Under the pieces are notes generated by a model. It was not told the DNA's origin. It was given only the letters and a program-made list of their open reading frames with translations, and did no database searches. Source: Planctomycetaceae bacterium (GTDB lineage: Bacteria > Planctomycetota > Planctomycetia > Planctomycetales > Planctomycetaceae). From it: 54,017 nucleotides of DNA. The DNA lies in assembly GCA_014762625.1 (NCBI GenBank), contig JABURQ010000126.1, forward strand, positions 1 to 54,017, given 5' to 3'. This document shows positions 16,613 to 26,081 of the stretch, piece by piece. The first letter of the stretch is position 1, and each line of letters begins with the position of its first letter. The translations under genes were made by a program, and so were the position numbers.

Positions 16613-17289
16613 TATCGCACCAGATAAAATAACGGGTAAAGAAAAATCCAGACGATATCCACGAAGTGCCAGTAGAGAGCGATTACAGTGAGTGTGTTCC
16701 CTAATCGCTCGGGTTGTCGAGCGCGCTGGATGGCTGTGCCGATCCCGCCGACGAGCAGAATGCCGACGATCATGTGAAAGGCGTGTAGTCCGGTCATGCA
16801 GAAAAACATTAGAAAAAACAACTCCGCAGCCCGACCGGAATAAGGTAAGTCGGTAAACCGCTGCCGAGCGAATTGGCTGCCGGGAAACAAACCTTCGCCA
16901 ATTAATTCGTGGTATTCGTAAAATTCCAGTCCGAGAAAAACGACTCCCAAACAGGCGGTGACGGCCAGTCGCCAGACGGCAGTTCCCCGCCAGGATTGGC
17001 TGTTGTCGCGATCGCCTTCTTCCGTCAGATGCTCGGCGACGGCGATGAGTAGGCTCCCCAACAGCAGCACAGCGGTCATAGCTCCGCCCGCCCAGACATT
17101 CAGGGTACGACTCCCCTCCCGAAACGCTTCCGGGTATTCGTAGTGATAGACGACGTACCCGACAATCATCCCTCCGAAAAACAGGATTTCCGTCACCAGG
17201 AAAACCCAGAGTCCGAAGATCGCCGCGTGGCGTTGGTGGGACGGGCTGTCATAAGGGATGAGGTGCGTGGGATTGGATGTTGAAGACAT
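16612..17289 (-). CDS. coxC: Cytochrome c oxidase subunit III
   Basis: 225 residues with five membrane segments, the length of the five-helix form of subunit III. Typical features are F-G-L-W-V-F-L-V-T-E-I-L-F-F-G-G near residue 24, E-Y-H-E-L-I mid-protein, the T-G-L-H-A-F-H-M-I-V-G block near residue 162, and the closing Y-W-H-F-V-D-I-V-W-I-F-L-Y-P-L. Subunit III stabilises the haem-copper core. It starts one base after the coxA stop and overlaps coxD. The frame is intact although both preceding oxidase genes are broken. Confidence 0.92.
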   Translation of the reverse strand: MSSTSNPTHLIPYDSPSHQRHAAIFGLWVFLVTEILFFGGMIVGYVVYHYEYPEAFREGSRTLNVWAGGAMTAVLLLGSLLIAVAEHLTEEGDRDNSQSWRGTAVWRLAVTACLGVVFLGLEFYEYHELIGEGLFPGSQFARQRFTDLPYSGRAAELFFLMFFCMTGLHAFHMIVGILLVGGIGTAIQRARQPERLGNTLTVIALYWHFVDIVWIFLYPLFYLVR

Positions 17290-17290
17290 A

Positions 17291-18970
17291 TCAGTTTTTC
17301 TCCGGTTCCCCTTCGCCGATCACCAGTTCCCGATGAGCCGGCGGATAATCATAAGCCGGTCCGGTCACCGTGGGTGTTTCTCCGAAATTATGAGTGGGTG
17401 GTGGTGAGGGGGTTGTCCATTCCAGTCCGGTTGCTTGCCACGGATTTCGACTCGCTCTTCTTCCGTATTTCAAAGACCACAGCAGATACCCGAGTGGGAG
17501 AAGATACCCGATACCGAGGATCGAGGCCCCGAGCGTGCTCATGATATGAAAGACCTGGAACCCTTCTGCATACGCGTGATAGCGACGAGGATTGCCCAGG
17601 TAGCCGAGAATGAATTGCGGGAAAAACGCCAGATTGAAGCCGAGAAAGACGATCAACGCGCTGACGCGGCCCCACCATTCCGAGTAAATCGCTCCCGTCA
17701 TTTTGGGCCACCAGAAATGCACGCCGCCGAGAAACGCCATCACCATTCCGCCAACCATGATGTAATGAAAGTGAGCCACAATAAAATAGGTGTCGTGCAC
17801 ATGCATATCGAAACCGATGGACGCCAAGCTAATCCCCGTCAGCCCTCCAATCGTGAACAATCCGATAAATCCCATCGCATACAGCATCGGGGTTTTGAGA
17901 AAGATCGTTCCTTTGTAAAGCGTGGCGGTCCAGTTGAAGACTTTCACAGCGGAGGGAATCGCCACCAGCATGCTGAGAAACGAGAACAACAGCCCGGCGT
18001 AAATCGACTGTCCGCTGACGAACATATGGTGCCCCCAGACGAGGAAACCCAGAGCGGCAATCGCCAGGCCGGACATCGCTACAAATCCGTAACCGAAGAG
18101 GGGTTTACGGGCGAAGCAGGGGACGATTTCACTCACGACTCCCATCCCTGGGAGAATCATGATGTAGACGGCCGGGTGAGAATAGAACCAGAACAGATGT
18201 TGAAATAGCAGTGGATCGCCGCCTATCGCCGGATCAAAAATCCCCCCTCCGAAAATTCGTTCCACCGCGACCAGTCCCAGCGTCACCGCCAGCACGGGAG
18301 TCGCGAGGACCATGATCAGGCTGGTGGCGTAAGTCGTCCAGACAAACATCGGCAGACGAAACCAGGTGAGTCCCGGCGCACGTAACAGATGAATGGAAAC
18401 GATAAAATTCAATCCCGTGGCGATCGATGAAAAGCCGTTGATGAAGATTCCGGTGGCGGCGAGGATGACCCAGGTATTCGCATAAGTGCTGCTGTAGGGG
18501 GTATAGAAAGTCCAGCCTGTATCCACTCCTCCGATGATAATCACGCCCAGCGTGAACAAGCCCCCGGTCATGAAAATGTACCAACTGAGAAGGTTGAGCC
18601 GCGGAAACGCCAGATCCTTCGCACCGATTTACAGGGGGATTAGAAAATTGCCGAGAACATTGGGGACGGCCGGGATTAGAAAAAACCAGACCATGATAAT
18701 GCCGTGCAGGGAAAACAGGCGGTTATAGGTATCGCTGGAGACCAGATCCCCGCGAGGTGTCATTAACTCCAGCCGGATCAGGAGGGCCGCAATTCCACCA
18801 ACGAAAAAGAAAAACGTAATCGAAAGCACATAGAGGATGGCAATCCGCTTGTGATCGGTTGTCAGGAGCCAGGAACGAATCGAACTTTTCACGTTCAAAT
18901 AATTCGTTTCCACCTCCTCATCGGGCGGTGGTTGGTTGGCAGAGTTATGGCTGACCGTTGCTGTGTTCAT
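17291..18970 (-). pseudogene. coxA: Cytochrome c oxidase subunit I interrupted by an in-frame TAA
   Basis: 560 codons read in one frame from ATG 18970 to the stop at 17291, broken only by TAA at 18629-18631 (codon 114). Before the stop: [11 protein letters not shown] (low-spin haem His) and G-N-F-L-I-P-L. Directly after it: [12 protein letters not shown], the normal continuation. The second half holds [16 protein letters not shown] (CuB ligands) and [12 protein letters not shown] (haem ligands). A CAA-to-TAA change would suffice. A restart at the ATG at 18571 would lack the first two helices and one haem ligand, so no functional oxidase is expected without readthrough. Confidence 0.9.
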
Positions 18971-19987
18971 TATCGTCCTTCCGTCTGATCGGGTGCCTCA
19001 CCGGCAGGCTGCAGAGTCGAAGATTCATCCGGTCCGGCGATAGGACCTGATTCGTCGGCAATGGAACGCAGATACGCAATGATTTCCAGAAGCTGCTCCG
19101 GATCGATCTGGTCCTCGAAGCTGGGCATGATCTTCTCGTAACCCGGACGGGATTCTGCTTGTGGATCGAGAATCGCCCGTCGGAGATAATTGTGATCGGC
19201 GGTGACCGTGTTGCCGTTCTTCAGACGAACCGGATGACCGTACAGCCCCGTCAGTGGAGGCCCGACTTGCGAACCTCCCAGAGGAGCATGACAGCGCAGG
19301 CACCCGTATGATTCGACCCGACGTCGCCCTCTTTGGGCGAGCGTCTCGGTATCGTTCGATTCCAGCCATTCCGAGTAATCCTCCGGCGTTTGGACAATCA
19401 CTTCGCCGATCATCCGGGAATGGTCGGTTCCGCAATATTCCGCACAAAACAAGTGGTACTTCCCCGGTTTAGTCGGTTCGAACCAAAGTGTGCTGTATCG
19501 ACCGGGGAGAACATCCTGTTTCTTACGAAACGCGGGTACGAAGAAACTGTGAATCACATCTTCGGAAATCATCGTCAGACGCACCGGTCTTCCGGTGGGG
19601 ACGTGGAGTGTGTTGATTTCTCTCTGGCCGGTGTTGTGAGCGATTTTCCACATCCACTGTTTGCCGACGACATTCACTTCGAGCGGAGAATCAGGGGGGC
19701 GATGCGCGTCGACGTAAACGACTGCCCCCCCAGAAAAAGACGCCGATCAGAATGATCAGAGGACCCAGAGACCAGATCAGTTCGATACTCCAATGCAGTG
19801 CCTTGGAATGACTCGATTCACGATTGACTTTTCGTGTATGCCAGTAGCGGAACACGAAGAAGACGATCGCCAAACAAATTCCCACCGAGAAGACCACGCC
19901 GATCCCCAGCAAAGCCAGCGAAAGATAATCGACGGCAGTAGCACCGCGGGAGGCCGTTTCGGGTAACAGACGGAAAGAATCGTTCAT
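18970..19987 (-). pseudogene. coxB: Cytochrome c oxidase subunit II fused to cytochrome c, frameshifted at a G7 tract
   Basis: The first part (from ATG 19987) encodes two membrane helices ending G-V-F-F-W-G-G. At the C7/G7 run 19725-19731 the frame slips and stops at 19691. With six Gs the reading is F-F-W-G-A-V-V-Y-V-D-A-H-R-P-P-D, the normal sequence, continuing into the second frame to 18970. That part holds the CuA site (F-C-A-E-Y-C-G-T-D-H-S-R-M) and a C-terminal cytochrome c domain (C-L-R-C-H, Met ligand in K-I-M-P-S-F). The span is 1018 bases, one more than a multiple of three. It overlaps orfX upstream (ATGA) and coxA downstream (TAATG). Confidence 0.88.
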
Positions 19988-20442
19988 TGTGCGTTCTCTC
20001 CTTGATCTGAGGTGGATTTCGATTGGGGAGGATGATCCTTCGCGGAGATCGGTTTTTCGTTTTCGACCGGCCAGCCGGTCTTGAGTCTCCTATGGACCAT
20101 CATTTCCATCGCTCGTTCAATGGGAACTCGAGCGACTTGATGATCTTCATCCTGCTAGACGAAGGAGTTCAACCATTTCTGCTGTTCGTCTTCCAGTTGT
20201 TCACGATCGTACGCCTGATTGGGAATCACCCCCGCTCCCGCGTGAGCATCTTGCCATTCTTTCTGTTCGGAAGTAATTGTCCGTTGGGGAAAGTACAGCT
20301 CGAATACCACAAATAATGCCAGCGAAATCAGAACAACCAATCCGAGCAGACCGAGAGCGAGCGAACTGATCCAACGGCTATCGAGAGACTCTGGTTCGTG
20401 TTCCAATTGAGAGGAGTTTTGTGTTGAGGATTCACTCGTCAT
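19984..20442 (-). pseudogene. Single-span membrane protein of the ACIII-oxidase operon, interrupted by TAG
   Basis: Conserved small gene between actF and coxB. From ATG 20442 (AGGAG about six bases upstream, 11-base overlap with actF) it has a polar N-terminus, one membrane helix (L-G-L-L-G-L-V-V-L-I-S-L-A-L-F-V-V) and K-W-L-N-S-F-V, then TAG at 20155-20157. The same frame continues as D-E-D-H-Q-V-A-R-V-P-I-E-R-A-M-E-M-M and ends at TGA 19984-19986, which overlaps the coxB start as ATGA. That overlap and the sensible continuation show the TAG is an internal nonsense codon. The function of this subunit is not known to me. Confidence 0.8.
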
Positions 20443-21601
20443 GGGAAATCTCCTTTCGTCGCTGAACCTCGTACCGGGACATACTTCGCCGGACTCCCAG
20501 CCAGTAAAGTCCGGGGACCGCGATGACGGCTGGAGGCACGGTCCAGATCAGCGTTGCTTGAATCTCCGTGGGGGTGGCGGGAAAGATCATCCAGAAAAGT
20601 TCCACCTGCCGAACGAGAATCAAGGCGATCGCCAACACGCCGATTTTTCCGGGCGAGAGTTTGAAGTCCCTGGAGAGCAGACACAGGAAGGGGACCACAA
20701 ATCCCAACAAAGCCAAAAGCGGAGAGGCCAGTTGCCAACCACCGCTGTTCCGAAGTTGATAAAAATCTGCTTCATTCGGCAGATCCCCCGACCACATAAT
20801 CAGGAACTGAGCAAATGAAAAATAAGCCCACAACATCAACATCGCCAGCATCAGATTGCCCAGATCTCCGCGTGCCTTTTCGCTGGGGAGGTGAATGGGT
20901 TCCGTTCGCCAGAAGTTGACTGCCGCCACCGTGGTACTGATCCCGGCGAGCAGCGCTCCCATGCCGATCAAGAGACCGAACAGCGTGGACATGAAAAACA
21001 GATCGAAGGATAGCACCCAATCCAACGATGCCCAGGTGACCGTGAGCACCAGGACTACCAGACTCAATCCCGCCACGCCTTGGCCGCCTATCACGTTTGA
21101 GTGCTCGTTTTCGTTGCTAAACTGACGAGCGGGCAGCAGAGAAAGACCGCTCCAGACGAACCAGTAAAAAATTGTGCGGGCTGAAAAAAACCAAGGCTGA
21201 TAAAACCATTGCCGATGTTCGGTGTTTTCAAAGGGAGCCAGGTAACTCTCCTGTGTCCAGGGATAGAGAGAGTTCAGTCCCGTTAACACCAGCAGAAAAG
21301 CGAGGCCAATCCATGGAATGAAGCGAATTTGAATCGATAGCCAGGGCCAGACTGCACGAGCCCATTCTCCACCGGTCAGTCCGGCGATCAGCATCAGGGC
21401 GAGGCTGCCGATGGCGATACTCCACGGAACCAGAATCGCCGCCAGCCAGCCGGCCGCAAAGGCACCGGGATACAACCACCACACGACTCCACTCCCCATC
21501 AAGGCAAGGATCGTGATCGGCAGCAACGCTTTTTGCCAGCCGGAGCCTCCGGAAATATTCGGAATGCTGAGGTCGGGGGAGGTGTCAGTTTCAGAGTTCA
21601 T
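20432..21601 (-). CDS. actF: ACIII integral membrane subunit ActF
   Basis: 389 residues from ATG 21601 (overlaps the actE stop as ATGA; the longer frame upstream has no support). About ten membrane segments are visible, from L-P-I-T-I-L-A-L-M-G-S-G-V-V-W-W near residue 28 to W-T-V-P-P-A-V-I-A-V-P-G-L-Y-W-L near the end. The mid-protein W-A-S-L-D-W-V-L-S-F-D block and F-S-F-A-Q-F-L-I-M-W-S-G-D are characteristic of ActF quinol:cytochrome c oxidoreductase subunits. ActF is thought to act with ActC in quinol oxidation and proton conduction. The frame is intact. Confidence 0.85.
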   Translation of the reverse strand: MNSETDTSPDLSIPNISGGSGWQKALLPITILALMGSGVVWWLYPGAFAAGWLAAILVPWSIAIGSLALMLIAGLTGGEWARAVWPWLSIQIRFIPWIGLAFLLVLTGLNSLYPWTQESYLAPFENTEHRQWFYQPWFFSARTIFYWFVWSGLSLLPARQFSNENEHSNVIGGQGVAGLSLVVLVLTVTWASLDWVLSFDLFFMSTLFGLLIGMGALLAGISTTVAAVNFWRTEPIHLPSEKARGDLGNLMLAMLMLWAYFSFAQFLIMWSGDLPNEADFYQLRNSGGWQLASPLLALLGFVVPFLCLLSRDFKLSPGKIGVLAIALILVRQVELFWMIFPATPTEIQATLIWTVPPAVIAVPGLYWLGVRRSMSRYEVQRRKEISHDE

Positions 21602-22260
21602 TCTTGAGACTCCTCCTCTTTCGACGTTGAGGAGAGTTTCTCCCGATCTTCTTTTGAAAGAGCAGAGGAGGGAACGTGTTGGCTCCACTGGAGCGTGCGG
21701 ACGTAAGCGGCGATAGCCCAGCGGTCATCGGTCGAGACATCAAGTTCGAAACCTACCATCCTCCTCTTTCCATACGTCGCTACATGGAAGAGATAACCAA
21801 TCGGTTGATGACGAAGACGTTCGGAATGATAACTGGGAGGGAAAGCATATCCCCGTCGGGGAACCATGCCGTTTCCGCTGCCCGTCTGATCGTGACAAAT
21901 TACACATGAAATTTCATAACGTTCCCGGCCACGCTCAAGCAGTTCTTGCCAGGTCATGCGTTGTGTCAGCGAGACGGGAACCGTTTGGAGATACTCACCA
22001 TCCACCTGTCCGGTCTCGTAGCCGGGCGAATTCTTGACTGTTTCCATGGACAATCCTCGGGCGGAGGGTGATGCGGCGACGGTATACTCGGGAATCTCTC
22101 GGGAGGCATAACCGCTCTGATAGGCGTCAGTCGCTTCCTGCGGATCCAGACGTTTTTGATCCATCATTTCCTGGGCGCATCCTCCCATGATCAGCAGGGT
22201 AATTCCCAAACCGCCCCACAATTCAAGCCGTCTCCGCCGATTTGAAATCATGTTAGACAT
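21598..22260 (-). CDS. actE: ACIII cytochrome c lipoprotein ActE
   Basis: 220 residues from ATG 22260, which overlaps the actD stop by eight bases (ATGTCTAA); a second ATG at 22251 is possible. A lipobox (L-I-M-G-G-C) tethers it to the membrane. One haem-binding site, C-V-I-C-H near residue 145, lies in a cytochrome c domain with G-M-V-P-R-R-G-Y-A-F-P-P-S and a Met in R-R-M-V-G-F. ActE passes electrons from ACIII to the oxidase or soluble cytochrome c. The acidic tail is rich in Ser/Lys/Glu. The frame is intact. Confidence 0.85.
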   Translation of the reverse strand: MSNMISNRRRRLELWGGLGITLLIMGGCAQEMMDQKRLDPQEATDAYQSGYASREIPEYTVAASPSARGLSMETVKNSPGYETGQVDGEYLQTVPVSLTQRMTWQELLERGRERYEISCVICHDQTGSGNGMVPRRGYAFPPSYHSERLRHQPIGYLFHVATYGKRRMVGFELDVSTDDRWAIAAYVRTLQWSQHVPSSALSKEDREKLSSTSKEEESQE

Positions 22261-22813
22261 CCGGCACCTCCCAGACTCCGGTGGCTCCCAGTTCCTGTAG
22301 ACGTGATTCCAGATTCTCTGGGGGGGAAGGATCTTCAGTCGCCTCGATTGCGAGGAAAAAGCCATCGACACTCGCCCGCTGGAACTCTTCAATTTCAAAC
22401 ACCGGATGATTGAGACGCGGTAAACCGCACACCCACAGTAACCCGTACACTCCAAAAATCGCCGCCCCCAAAACAACACCTTCGAAGGCGGGAGGGATGA
22501 ACGAAGGCCAGCTATGCAGAGGACGTCCGCCGATGTTCAACGGATACGCCGACAGGTTCACCCAGTATTCCAACGCATAGATGGAACTCCCCCCCAACAG
22601 CCCCCCGATCAAAATGATCAAAGGCATCGGAGTACGAGGTAGATGAAGTTGCTCGCTGAGACCTTCCAGAGGAAAAGGAGTGAAAGCCTCTATCTGCTCG
22701 TAGCCATCATCGCGGAGGGCTTTCACCGCGGCCAGCAGAGAATCCGCGTCCGAGAACTGGCTCAAGTGTCCCCACCGTTTCGTTTCGGGCGATTGGTTTA
22801 GTGGTTCGTTCAT
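22253..22813 (-). CDS. actD: ACIII membrane subunit ActD (DUF3341)
   Basis: 186 residues. A soluble N-terminus (F-S-D-A-D-S-L-L-A-A-V-K-A-L-R-D-D-G-Y) is followed by two membrane helices (M-P-L-I-I-L-I-G-G-L-L-G-G-S; F-E-G-V-V-L-G-A-A-I-F-G-V-Y-G-L-L). The C-terminal soluble part ends in L-G-A-T-G-V-W-E-V, the hallmark of DUF3341/ActD. It starts within the actC stop (ATGA). A G7 run on the plus strand at 22320-22326 is in frame here, unlike the tracts in coxB and actB. Confidence 0.88.
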   Translation of the reverse strand: MNEPLNQSPETKRWGHLSQFSDADSLLAAVKALRDDGYEQIEAFTPFPLEGLSEQLHLPRTPMPLIILIGGLLGGSSIYALEYWVNLSAYPLNIGGRPLHSWPSFIPPAFEGVVLGAAIFGVYGLLWVCGLPRLNHPVFEIEEFQRASVDGFFLAIEATEDPSPPENLESRLQELGATGVWEVPDV

Positions 22814-24168
22814 GACTGCTCCTCGTTCGACTCATGAACCAGTTCCCGCATTTCAGACATCGAGATCGCCGGAAGCGTGCGAATAAACAACATCAATAGA
22901 GTCAGGAACATCCCGAAGGTCCCCAGGTATAGCAGCCAGTCCCATTTGGTCGGATAGTACATCGCCCAGTCGGATGGCAGATAGTCGCGATGCAGGCTGA
23001 GCGAAATAATAATGAACCGTTCCAGCCACATGCCGATGCTGATGGCGATGGCAATTCCGAACAACGCCAGGGTGTGACGACGGACGCGCGGAAACCAGAG
23101 TGCCTGCGGGATCACACAGTTGCAAATCACCAGCGCCCAATAAAGCAACCCGTAGGGCCCCGAAAAACGGTTTGTATAGATGTAGCTGTCAAAAGGTTCG
23201 TTCTTCAACCAGGCAGCGTATGCGTCCATCAGATAGCCGTAAGAAACAAACAATCCCGCAACCAGCATCACCTTGGACATGTTGTCGAGATGCTTTAGCG
23301 TCACCATATGCTCCAGGTGGTAGATTCGCCGCAATGGAATGGCGATCAACAACACCATCGCAAAGCCTCCAAAGATGGCTCCCGCAACGAAATATGGCGG
23401 GAAGACGGTCGAGTGCCAGGCGGAGACAATTCCTACCGAGAAGTCCCAACTCACGGTGGTGTGGACGGAGACCACCAGCGGCGTCGCAATTCCCGCCAGA
23501 ATCAGATAGGTCTTTTGATAATGATGCCAGTGTCGGGCGGAGTTACGCCAGCCGAGTGCCAGGAGCCCGAATATTCTTGATCCCCAGCGACTGTTCGATC
23601 GGTCCCGCATCGTGGCCAGATCGGGAACCATCCCCAGATACCAGAACAGCAGGGATACGGTGCCGTAGGTCGAGACGGCGAAAAAGTCCCACATCAACGG
23701 ACTCCGGAACTGAGGCCAAACGCCGGTCGTCGCTGGGTAAGGAACCAGCCAGTAGAAAAACTTGGGACGTCCCAGATGCAACAAGGGAAACAGCCCGGCA
23801 CAGGCGACCGCAAAGAGCGTCATCGCCTCAGCGAATCGATTGATGCTGGTCCGCCAGTTCTGATGAAACAGCAGCAGAATTGCGGAGATCAAGGTGCCTG
23901 CGTGCCCAATGCCGATCCACCACACAAAGTGCACGATGGCCAGTCCCCAGCCGACCGGAATATTGATTCCCCAGACGCCGATCCCTTCCACGAGCAGCCA
24001 GCCAATGGCTGTGAGCAGAACGTTCAACAGTATCAATCCGATCAGAAATCCCACCCACCAGTGACGTTGCTTTTGCGAAGAGAAGACTACATCGGAGACG
24101 TCTTCCGTGACCGACGCGTAGGTGGCCTCGGCAGGAACGAGTTCGTCCAAAGTGTTTTGGTCAGTCAT
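22810..24168 (-). CDS. actC: ACIII quinol-binding membrane subunit ActC (NrfD/PsrC family)
   Basis: 452 residues with about ten membrane segments. Family blocks include V-W-G-I-N-I-P-V-G-W-G-L-A-I-V-H-F-V-W-W-I-G near residue 70, H-L-G-R-P-K-F-F-Y-W mid-protein, and a W-D-F-F-A-V-S-T-Y block. P-S-D-W-A-M-Y-Y-P-T-K-W-D-W lies near the C-terminus. ActC is the NrfD-type subunit that binds menaquinol next to the iron-sulfur subunit ActB. Its ATG overlaps the actB stop (ATGA). Intact. Confidence 0.9.
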   Translation of the reverse strand: MTDQNTLDELVPAEATYASVTEDVSDVVFSSQKQRHWWVGFLIGLILLNVLLTAIGWLLVEGIGVWGINIPVGWGLAIVHFVWWIGIGHAGTLISAILLLFHQNWRTSINRFAEAMTLFAVACAGLFPLLHLGRPKFFYWLVPYPATTGVWPQFRSPLMWDFFAVSTYGTVSLLFWYLGMVPDLATMRDRSNSRWGSRIFGLLALGWRNSARHWHHYQKTYLILAGIATPLVVSVHTTVSWDFSVGIVSAWHSTVFPPYFVAGAIFGGFAMVLLIAIPLRRIYHLEHMVTLKHLDNMSKVMLVAGLFVSYGYLMDAYAAWLKNEPFDSYIYTNRFSGPYGLLYWALVICNCVIPQALWFPRVRRHTLALFGIAIAISIGMWLERFIIISLSLHRDYLPSDWAMYYPTKWDWLLYLGTFGMFLTLLMLFIRTLPAISMSEMRELVHESNEEQS

Positions 24169-25934
24169 GGCTGGGGTGCCTCCTTCGGATTGGTCACTTC
24201 AGTCAGATAAGTCGTTCTCGGTCGGACATTCAATTCTTCCAGCAAGCCGTAATTCAATGAGTGTTGAGCGGTTTCATGAACTTTGCTCTGTGGGTCATTT
24301 AAATCACCAAATCGGATAGCCTCGGCGGGGCATGCTGTTTGGCAGGCCGTTCGAATATCGCCGTCTGCGAGTTCCCGATTCTCCACCTGCGAATGAATGC
24401 GGGCGTTTTCGATGCGTTGCACACAGTAGGTGCATTTTTCCATCACCCCTCGCTCCCGGACGGTGACTTCCGGATTGGATAACAGATCCAGTTTGGGATC
24501 TGTCAGAAAGGCATCGGAGAAATCGAAGAAATTGAACCGTCGGACTTTATAGGGACAATTATTACTGCAATAGCGAGTCCCCACACAGCGGTTATAAATC
24601 ATCTGGTTCAGTCCTTCGTCGCTGTGATTCGTGGCCGCTACCGGACAGACCACTTCACACGGGGCATGCTCGCAGTGCATGCAGGGGACCGGCTGATGGA
24701 GCGTTTCCTCCGGCTGCTCGGGAGATCCTTTGTGGTAGGTGTCGACACGAATCCAGTGCATATGACGATTCATGTCGCATTGTTCTTTGCCGACGACCGG
24801 AATATTGTTTTCACTCTGGCACGCAATCACACAGGCTGAGCAACCCACACAGGCGGTCAAATCAATCGTCATTCCCCATTTGTGGCCATCGTAAGACCAT
24901 TGCTGGTACATGGTGGCATCCGGTGCGGACGAGGGAGGATGTGCGAACTCCGGTTGTTCGGTATTGGCCAGGAACTCGGCGACCGTTCCGGCTCTCGCGA
25001 GATTTCGTCCTTCCATGGTTTGATGGTGCTGGGTGGTCACCACGTTGCTTCGTCGCCCGACAGGACGAACCGTCACAGAACCATCACTCGAGGAGTTCAG
25101 CTTCACTGGATAACCGGTCTGATTGCCGACACGTCCGACCACATCACGACCGTAACCGGCAAAAACGGTTACACAGCCGCGGGCATGACCCGGAACAATC
25201 CAGACCGGTAGCTCAAACGTTTCGTCTGCATGACTGATTTCCAACAGATCTCTGTTGGAGAGTTTCAGTTGTTCGGCATCAGCCGGCGCAATCCAGGCGG
25301 TGTTATCCCAGACGACGTGTGTCAACGGTTTGGGGAGTTCCTGCAACCAGCCGTTATTTGCGAAACGTCCGTCCCAGATTGTGGGGTCGGGTTTCACAAT
25401 CACGTCCCACTCATCTGACGGACTGGACTCGGAATTCTCTTTCACAGGGACCTCTTCAATTGAGAGAGGGACTGGGGCAAAAGCGGTTTCCTCAATCACC
25501 CCGTCGGCCAGAGCTTGTTGCCAGGCGGAGGAGTTCTTCTCCTGACCGAGTCTCCTTTCCCAGGTCTTTCGGACTTCCGAATATCCATTTGCCGGGTTGT
25601 TCCCCAGTAGTGAAGCCAGCAACTCGATCTCACTGAGACCGGGATAGAGTGGCGAGATCATTGGCTGGATGATGCTGGCGGTACCGTCGTAGGCCCGAGC
25701 GTCTCCCCAGCTTTCCAGAAAGTGCGGTTTGGGAATAACCCAGTCAACAAGTCGGCTCGTTTCATTCGGGGATTCGCTCAGCATCAGCTTCACTGGAACC
25801 TGTTTTAAAGCCTTCGCAAGCTGATCGTTCAGAGCGTGACCCCAAGCGGGATTCCCCCCCCAGAATCAACAGAGATTCCACCTCTTCGTCGTTCATCTCG
25901 CGAATCAGAGTTTCCATCAGTTCCTGACTCGATG
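24165..25934 (-). pseudogene. actB: ACIII iron-sulfur/molybdopterin-like subunit ActB, 5'-truncated and frameshifted
   Basis: About 590 codons remain of roughly 1000 in the family. The intact C-terminal half (542 codons from 25793) has the end of the molybdopterin-like domain (H-F-L-E-S-W-G-D-A-R-A-Y-D-G-T). It also has four iron-sulfur motifs: C-V-G-C-S-A-C-V-I-A-C; C-M-H-C-E-H-A-P-C-E-V-V-C-P; C-V-G-T-R-Y-C-S-N-N-C-P; and C-T-Y-C with C-Q-T-A-C-P. Upstream, the C8/G8 run at 25854-25861 breaks the frame; with seven Gs it reads L-L-I-L-G-G-N-P-A-W-G-H-A-L. Homology stops at 25934, where a DUF1080 fragment begins. The N-terminal signal and first half, and the cytochrome subunit actA, are absent. 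Confidence 0.9.
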
Positions 25935-26081
25935 GGCCCGCTTACCGGGCATTCCGAAGCGAGGCCGGATCGCCCTGCAACACCACGGCGGCAAGAACAA
26001 GGCGGGGGAGTAGACCAGTCCTCCCGCCCTAGTTCAGTTCCGGAATATTTCGATCAAGGAACTGGATTGAGATTGTGTTGG
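25935..26081 (+). pseudogene. Fragment of a DUF1080 gene (3' end only)
   Basis: Aligns base for base with 5676-5822, the last 45 or so codons of the DUF1080 gene plus 11 bases beyond its stop, with about 10 mismatches by eye (roughly 93 percent identity). One mismatch turns TGG into an in-frame TAG in the fragment. It lacks a start, signal peptide and first four fifths. It abuts the truncated actB gene in head-to-head orientation, so both genes are missing their 5' ends at the same point. Confidence 0.85.

Noticed and set aside
17435-18208. A 257-codon plus-strand open frame
   Set aside because: Antisense to coxA, very polar and without family features; the coxA reading with all metal ligands is clearly real.
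23100-23843. A 247-codon plus-strand open frame
   Set aside because: Antisense to the intact actC gene; Arg/Ser/Pro-rich composition typical of shadow frames.
16265-25934. Stop-codon reassignment explaining TAA and TAG in the oxidase operon
   Set aside because: TAA, TAG and TGA all act as normal stops in neighbouring genes, and the operon also carries frameshifts and a truncation.
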